64,000 nt of DNA from Rhizobium rhizogenes NBRC 13257 (GTDB lineage Bacteria > Pseudomonadota > Alphaproteobacteria > Rhizobiales > Rhizobiaceae). The notes beneath the pieces were generated by a model. The model did no database searches. It worked only from the letters and a program-made list of their open reading frames with translations, and was not told the origin of the DNA. Of the stretch, positions 60,975 through 64,000 are shown piece by piece. Position numbers and translations under genes: made by a program. How positions within the stretch are numbered: position 1 is the stretch's first letter; each line of letters starts with the position of its first letter. Location: assembly GCF_000696095.1 (NCBI RefSeq), contig NZ_BAYX01000002.1:62001-126000 (forward strand), read 5' to 3'.

Positions 60975-62358
60975 GTCACTCACCGCTCGCGTCCTGTTGT
61001 TGACCACACTCTGGTCCGCCGTAGCGCTGGTGGTGATCGGGCTTGTCATTTCCAATATCTATCGCAAGAGCGCCGAGCGCGGCTTTCAGGATCTTTTGAG
61101 AGCGCAGCTCTACAACGTCATCAATTCCGTCACCATCGGCGACCAGGGTGCGCTGTCGGGCAGCCCGCAGCTTGGCGACCTTCGTTTCACCCAGCCGAAG
61201 ACCGGATGGTACTGGATGGTCGAACCGCTCGGCACATATACCGCGACCCCCTTGGTCTCGCCGTCGCTCGGCGCGTCGAACCTAACGGTGCTGTCGGTGC
61301 TGGAGGCTCCTTTCGACAAACATTACGAGCGCTCTTACATCGTCAGCGACGCATTCGGGAATCGCGTGCAGGTGGCTGAAACTGAAGTCCAGCTGGATAC
61401 GGACCACGCCGCCCGTTTCCGCGTCACAGGTAACGTTGCCGTCGTCGAAGACGATGTCCGCAATTTCTCCCAGAGCCTGTATTTCGCGCTCGTCGGTTTC
61501 GGCGTCGGCAGCCTCATCGTCAACGCGCTTGCCATTCTCTACGGCCTGATGCCGCTCGATAAGGCTCGCGCGGCCCTTGAGCGTATCCGCGCCGGCGAGA
61601 GCGAGCGATTGCAGGGCGATTTCCCGCGTGAAATCTTGCCGCTCGCCAACGAGGTCAATGCCCTGATCGAAAGCAACCGGCGTATCGTCGAGCGTGCCCG
61701 CATGCAGGTCGGCAATCTCGCCCATTCGCTGAAGACGCCGATTGCGGTCCTGCTCAACGAATCCCGCGTGCTGGAACGTTCGCATGGCGATCTGGTCAAG
61801 AGCCAGGCTGAGGCCATGCAGGGACAGGTACAGTCCTATCTCAACCGCGCCCGCATCGCGGCGCAGCGCGAATCCGTGCTGGCCCGCACCGAGGCGGAGC
61901 CGGCGCTGGAGCGTCTGGTGCGCGTCATGCGGCGGCTCAATGCCGACAAGGAATTCGAGCTTTCCGTATCGCCGAACCTGGCGCTCGCCATGGAGCAGCA
62001 GGATCTGGAGGAAACGGTCGGAAACCTGCTCGAGAATGCCGCCCGTTTTGCCGAGCATAAGGTGCGCGTGGCCGCCAATGAGGCGCCGGCCGAGGTGAAG
62101 GGCATCGATCCGGCCAGGCGCCATTGGGTGGAACTGGTGGTCGAGGATGATGGGCCTGGTCTTGAGCCGGATCAGATCCGCGAGGCAATGAAGCGCGGCC
62201 GCAGGCTCGATGAGAGCAAGCCGGGCACCGGCCTCGGGCTTTCGATCGTCAGCGAGATCATCAACGAATATCAGGGGCGGCTCGAGCTGTCCCGCGGTCC
62301 CTGGGGCGGTCTTCGCGCCAGTCTAATTCTGCCGGGGGTAACGAAGGATGTTGCTTGA
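60964..62358 (+). CDS. feuQ: Sensor histidine kinase FeuQ
   Basis: The 464-residue protein has TM1 (about 9-32), a periplasmic sensor domain (about 33-170), TM2 (about 172-195), a HAMP-like segment and a HisKA domain with His254 (VGNLAHSLKTPIAVLLNES). The ATPase domain contains ETVGNLLENAARFAE (N box), VEDDGPGLEP (G1), and PGTGLGLSIVSEIINEYQG (G2). It phosphorylates FeuP in response to periplasmic glucan or osmotic state. It overlaps feuP by 11 bp. Confidence 0.9.
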   Translation: MRIKSLTARVLLLTTLWSAVALVVIGLVISNIYRKSAERGFQDLLRAQLYNVINSVTIGDQGALSGSPQLGDLRFTQPKTGWYWMVEPLGTYTATPLVSPSLGASNLTVLSVLEAPFDKHYERSYIVSDAFGNRVQVAETEVQLDTDHAARFRVTGNVAVVEDDVRNFSQSLYFALVGFGVGSLIVNALAILYGLMPLDKARAALERIRAGESERLQGDFPREILPLANEVNALIESNRRIVERARMQVGNLAHSLKTPIAVLLNESRVLERSHGDLVKSQAEAMQGQVQSYLNRARIAAQRESVLARTEAEPALERLVRVMRRLNADKEFELSVSPNLALAMEQQDLEETVGNLLENAARFAEHKVRVAANEAPAEVKGIDPARRHWVELVVEDDGPGLEPDQIREAMKRGRRLDESKPGTGLGLSIVSEIINEYQGRLELSRGPWGGLRASLILPGVTKDVA

Positions 62359-62448
62359 TGCGCGGCATGATGCCAAAAAGATGTGCTGCGTCATGAAGAT
62401 GCCGCACTGCAGTGCCTCTGGTTTGCTCGTTGATATTGGTTCGGTTGT

Positions 62449-62880
62449 ATGAAGCTTCGCACCTTTTTTCTGATCGTTCCGTCCGTTCTTGCCGCCATTG
62501 GCCTTTCCGCCTGCTCGACACCGAGCGGTAAGATCCCCGGCGTCAGTTTCCTGTCCACGGCCAAGCCGCCGGCTTCGACGCCGTATATTGCGGCTTTGGA
62601 GGGCGGTATCGTCGGGCGTACCGGTATCCAGCTCAGCGACAATGATCAACGGCGGGCGCTGGAAGCGGAATATCGGGCGTTGGAAACCGCGCCGCTTGGC
62701 ATGCCCGTCGTCTGGACAAGTAAGAATATCAGTGGTGAAGTCGTGGCCGCGGCCCCTTATCAGGTCGGCTCGCAGAATTGCCGCCAATACAGGCACACGG
62801 TCACCGTTGACGGCAAGCCGACCCAGGCAAGGGGCGCTGCCTGCCGCAATGACGACGGCACCTGGTCGCCGTTGAACTAG
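62449..62880 (+). CDS. RT0821/Lpp0805-like surface lipoprotein
   Basis: The 143-residue lipoprotein has a signal peptide and lipobox LSAC at Cys22 (IGLSACSTPSG). The C-terminal domain QNCRQYRHTVTVDGKPTQARGAACRNDDGTWSP matches the small surface-protein family RT0821/Lpp0805. Its two further cysteines may form a disulfide. The location is probably the outer membrane. It follows feuQ by 90 bp on the same strand and may be in the same unit. Confidence 0.85.
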   Translation: MKLRTFFLIVPSVLAAIGLSACSTPSGKIPGVSFLSTAKPPASTPYIAALEGGIVGRTGIQLSDNDQRRALEAEYRALETAPLGMPVVWTSKNISGEVVAAAPYQVGSQNCRQYRHTVTVDGKPTQARGAACRNDDGTWSPLN

Positions 62881-62978
62881 GATTCCGTACTGCTGAAAAG
62901 CGCGGCCAAACGCCTCAAATCTTCGTCAACCCGGCTTTGACGGTTGGAATAGTCGCCCGGTTAAAGTATTGGGCGTCT

Positions 62979-64000
62979 ATGCTGTTCTGGATTCTCGTGG
63001 CCGTTCTGACGGCCGTTGTCGGCGCCGTCCTGCTCTATCCTCTTTTGCGCGGAGCAAATGCGGCGGATGATGGCCGTGCCGGGGAGGTTGCGGTCTACCG
63101 CGACCAGCTTCGCGAGCTGGACCGCGATCTTGCGGGCGGCCTGATTTCGGCGGAAGAGGCCGGCTATGCTCGCGCCGAAATCGGCCGCCGCCTGCTGGCC
63201 GTTTCGAATGCCACGTCGAATACCGCGAAAGCGGCTAGGCACGGTAACTATCGTTTCTCGCAGGCCTTCATCATCCTCATACTGCCCGCCATCGGGCTCT
63301 GTCTTTATCTCATGAAAGGCGCGCCCGGCCTGCCGTCGCAGCCGCTGGAGGCGCGTCTCGAACAGCCCGGCAACGATCTCGCCATCTCGATCGTCAAGGT
63401 CGAGCAGCATCTGGCGCAGAGCCCCGATGACGGCAAGGGCTGGGAAGTGCTGGCGCCGATCTACCTGAAGACCAACCGCATCGTTGACGCGGAGCTTGCC
63501 TACCGCAATGTCATTCGCCTGCTCGGCCCCAGCGCCGAGCGGTTTGGCAGCCTGGGCGAGGTGCTGATCATGAAGGCCGGCGGCATCGTCACGGCGGAGG
63601 CGCGCAGCACGCTACAGCAGTCGCTTGCGCTCGATGCCAACAATCCCCGCGCGCTGTTCTATCTCGCGCTGGCGCTGGAGCAGGACGGCAAGGCGGCGGA
63701 AGCCAGAACCGCCTTCGTGGCGCTGGCGAAGCAATCTCCGCCCGAAGCGCCCTGGATGGCTGCGGTCAACGATCATATCGCCAAGAACAGCGGCACAGCG
63801 GAGGATATGGCCGCGGCTGACGCGAAGGCGCCGGGGAATCCGACGCCCGAGCAGGTTAAGGCTATCAGTGCCTTGAACAGCGGCGATCGGCAGCAGATGA
63901 TCCGCGGCATGGTGGAGAGCCTGGACGCCAGGCTCAAGGAAGATCCGAAGAATTTCGAGGGCTGGATGCGGCTGATCCGCTCCTATGCCGTGCTGAACGA
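62979..64000 (+). CDS. ccmI: Cytochrome c maturation protein CcmI/CycH, 3' end outside window
   Basis: The 340 residues seen start MLFWILVAVLTAVVGAVLLYPLLRG with a first membrane helix and a cytoplasmic leucine-zipper-like segment (EVAVYRDQLRELDRDLAGGLISAEEAGYARAEIGRRLL). A second helix (FSQAFIILILPAIGLCLYLMKG) is followed by periplasmic TPR-like repeats. The frame stays open to the window end, so the gene is truncated by the edge only. CcmI presents apocytochrome c to the heme-ligation complex; in rhizobia it is the first gene of cycHJKL. Confidence 0.9.
   Translation, partial: MLFWILVAVLTAVVGAVLLYPLLRGANAADDGRAGEVAVYRDQLRELDRDLAGGLISAEEAGYARAEIGRRLLAVSNATSNTAKAARHGNYRFSQAFIILILPAIGLCLYLMKGAPGLPSQPLEARLEQPGNDLAISIVKVEQHLAQSPDDGKGWEVLAPIYLKTNRIVDAELAYRNVIRLLGPSAERFGSLGEVLIMKAGGIVTAEARSTLQQSLALDANNPRALFYLALALEQDGKAAEARTAFVALAKQSPPEAPWMAAVNDHIAKNSGTAEDMAAADAKAPGNPTPEQVKAISALNSGDRQQMIRGMVESLDARLKEDPKNFEGWMRLIRSYAVLN

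Overview
The window reads as a piece of the chromosome of a fast-growing rhizobium (Rhizobium/Agrobacterium group, Alphaproteobacteria). This rests on gene content, not on any search: a MucR/Ros zinc-finger regulator, a DmeR-DmeF metal-efflux pair, a FeuP-FeuQ two-component system preceded by a FeuN-like small periplasmic protein, CycH/CcmI, DUF1491, DUF1488, DUF5330 and DUF930 proteins, and mosaic palindromic intergenic repeats of the rhizobial kind. Base composition is high-GC and even. No rRNA, tRNA, CRISPR array, insertion sequence, phage or conjugation gene was seen, so this looks like ordinary, densely packed chromosome.

Layout. 1-11 kb: metabolism and housekeeping (VOC protein, HerA-like ATPase, metallophosphoesterase, C-N hydrolase, zwf, tam, zinc alcohol dehydrogenase, branched-chain aminotransferase, GNAT). 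11-17 kb: small proteins, a translationally coupled PEBP-MFS pair, an AraC regulator, an Asp/Glu racemase homologue, BON and cold-shock proteins. 17-28 kb: Fe/Mn superoxide dismutase, an ADP-ribose pyrophosphatase-like phosphoesterase, two divergent regulator/effector pairs (AraC/SDR and WYL/LysE), two c-type cytochromes, a methyltransferase, a solitary C39-like protease, dmeRF and a Tat-exported class A beta-lactamase. 28-40 kb: SelO, an orphan ParD coupled to a VOC gene, oligopeptidase B, CbpA-CbpM, a polysaccharide deacetylase, an AI-2E family transporter, a dioxygenase-like VOC protein and hemolysin III. 41-47 kb: a complete seven-gene mrpABCDEFG cation/proton antiporter operon. 47-56 kb: mucR, sufE, a PAS histidine kinase with a peptidoglycan-binding partner, and several rhizobial conserved unknowns. 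56-64 kb: a bifunctional penicillin-binding protein, a YcgN-type cysteine-cluster protein, a Dabb protein, feuN-feuP-feuQ, a lipoprotein and the 5' part of ccmI, which runs off the window.

Several neighbours appear to work together: DmeR represses its own promoter and dmeF; the seven Mrp subunits form one complex; CbpM modulates CbpA; FeuN, FeuP and FeuQ form an envelope/osmotic-sensing circuit. The least expected signals are in non-coding DNA. One is a helically phased cluster of six GANTC (CcrM-type) sites, each followed by A, upstream of feuN. Another is an exact 11-bp tandem duplication that separates a start codon from its Shine-Dalgarno sequence. Others are several perfect operator-like palindromes and intergenic repeats, one of which supplies the stop codon of the neighbouring gene.
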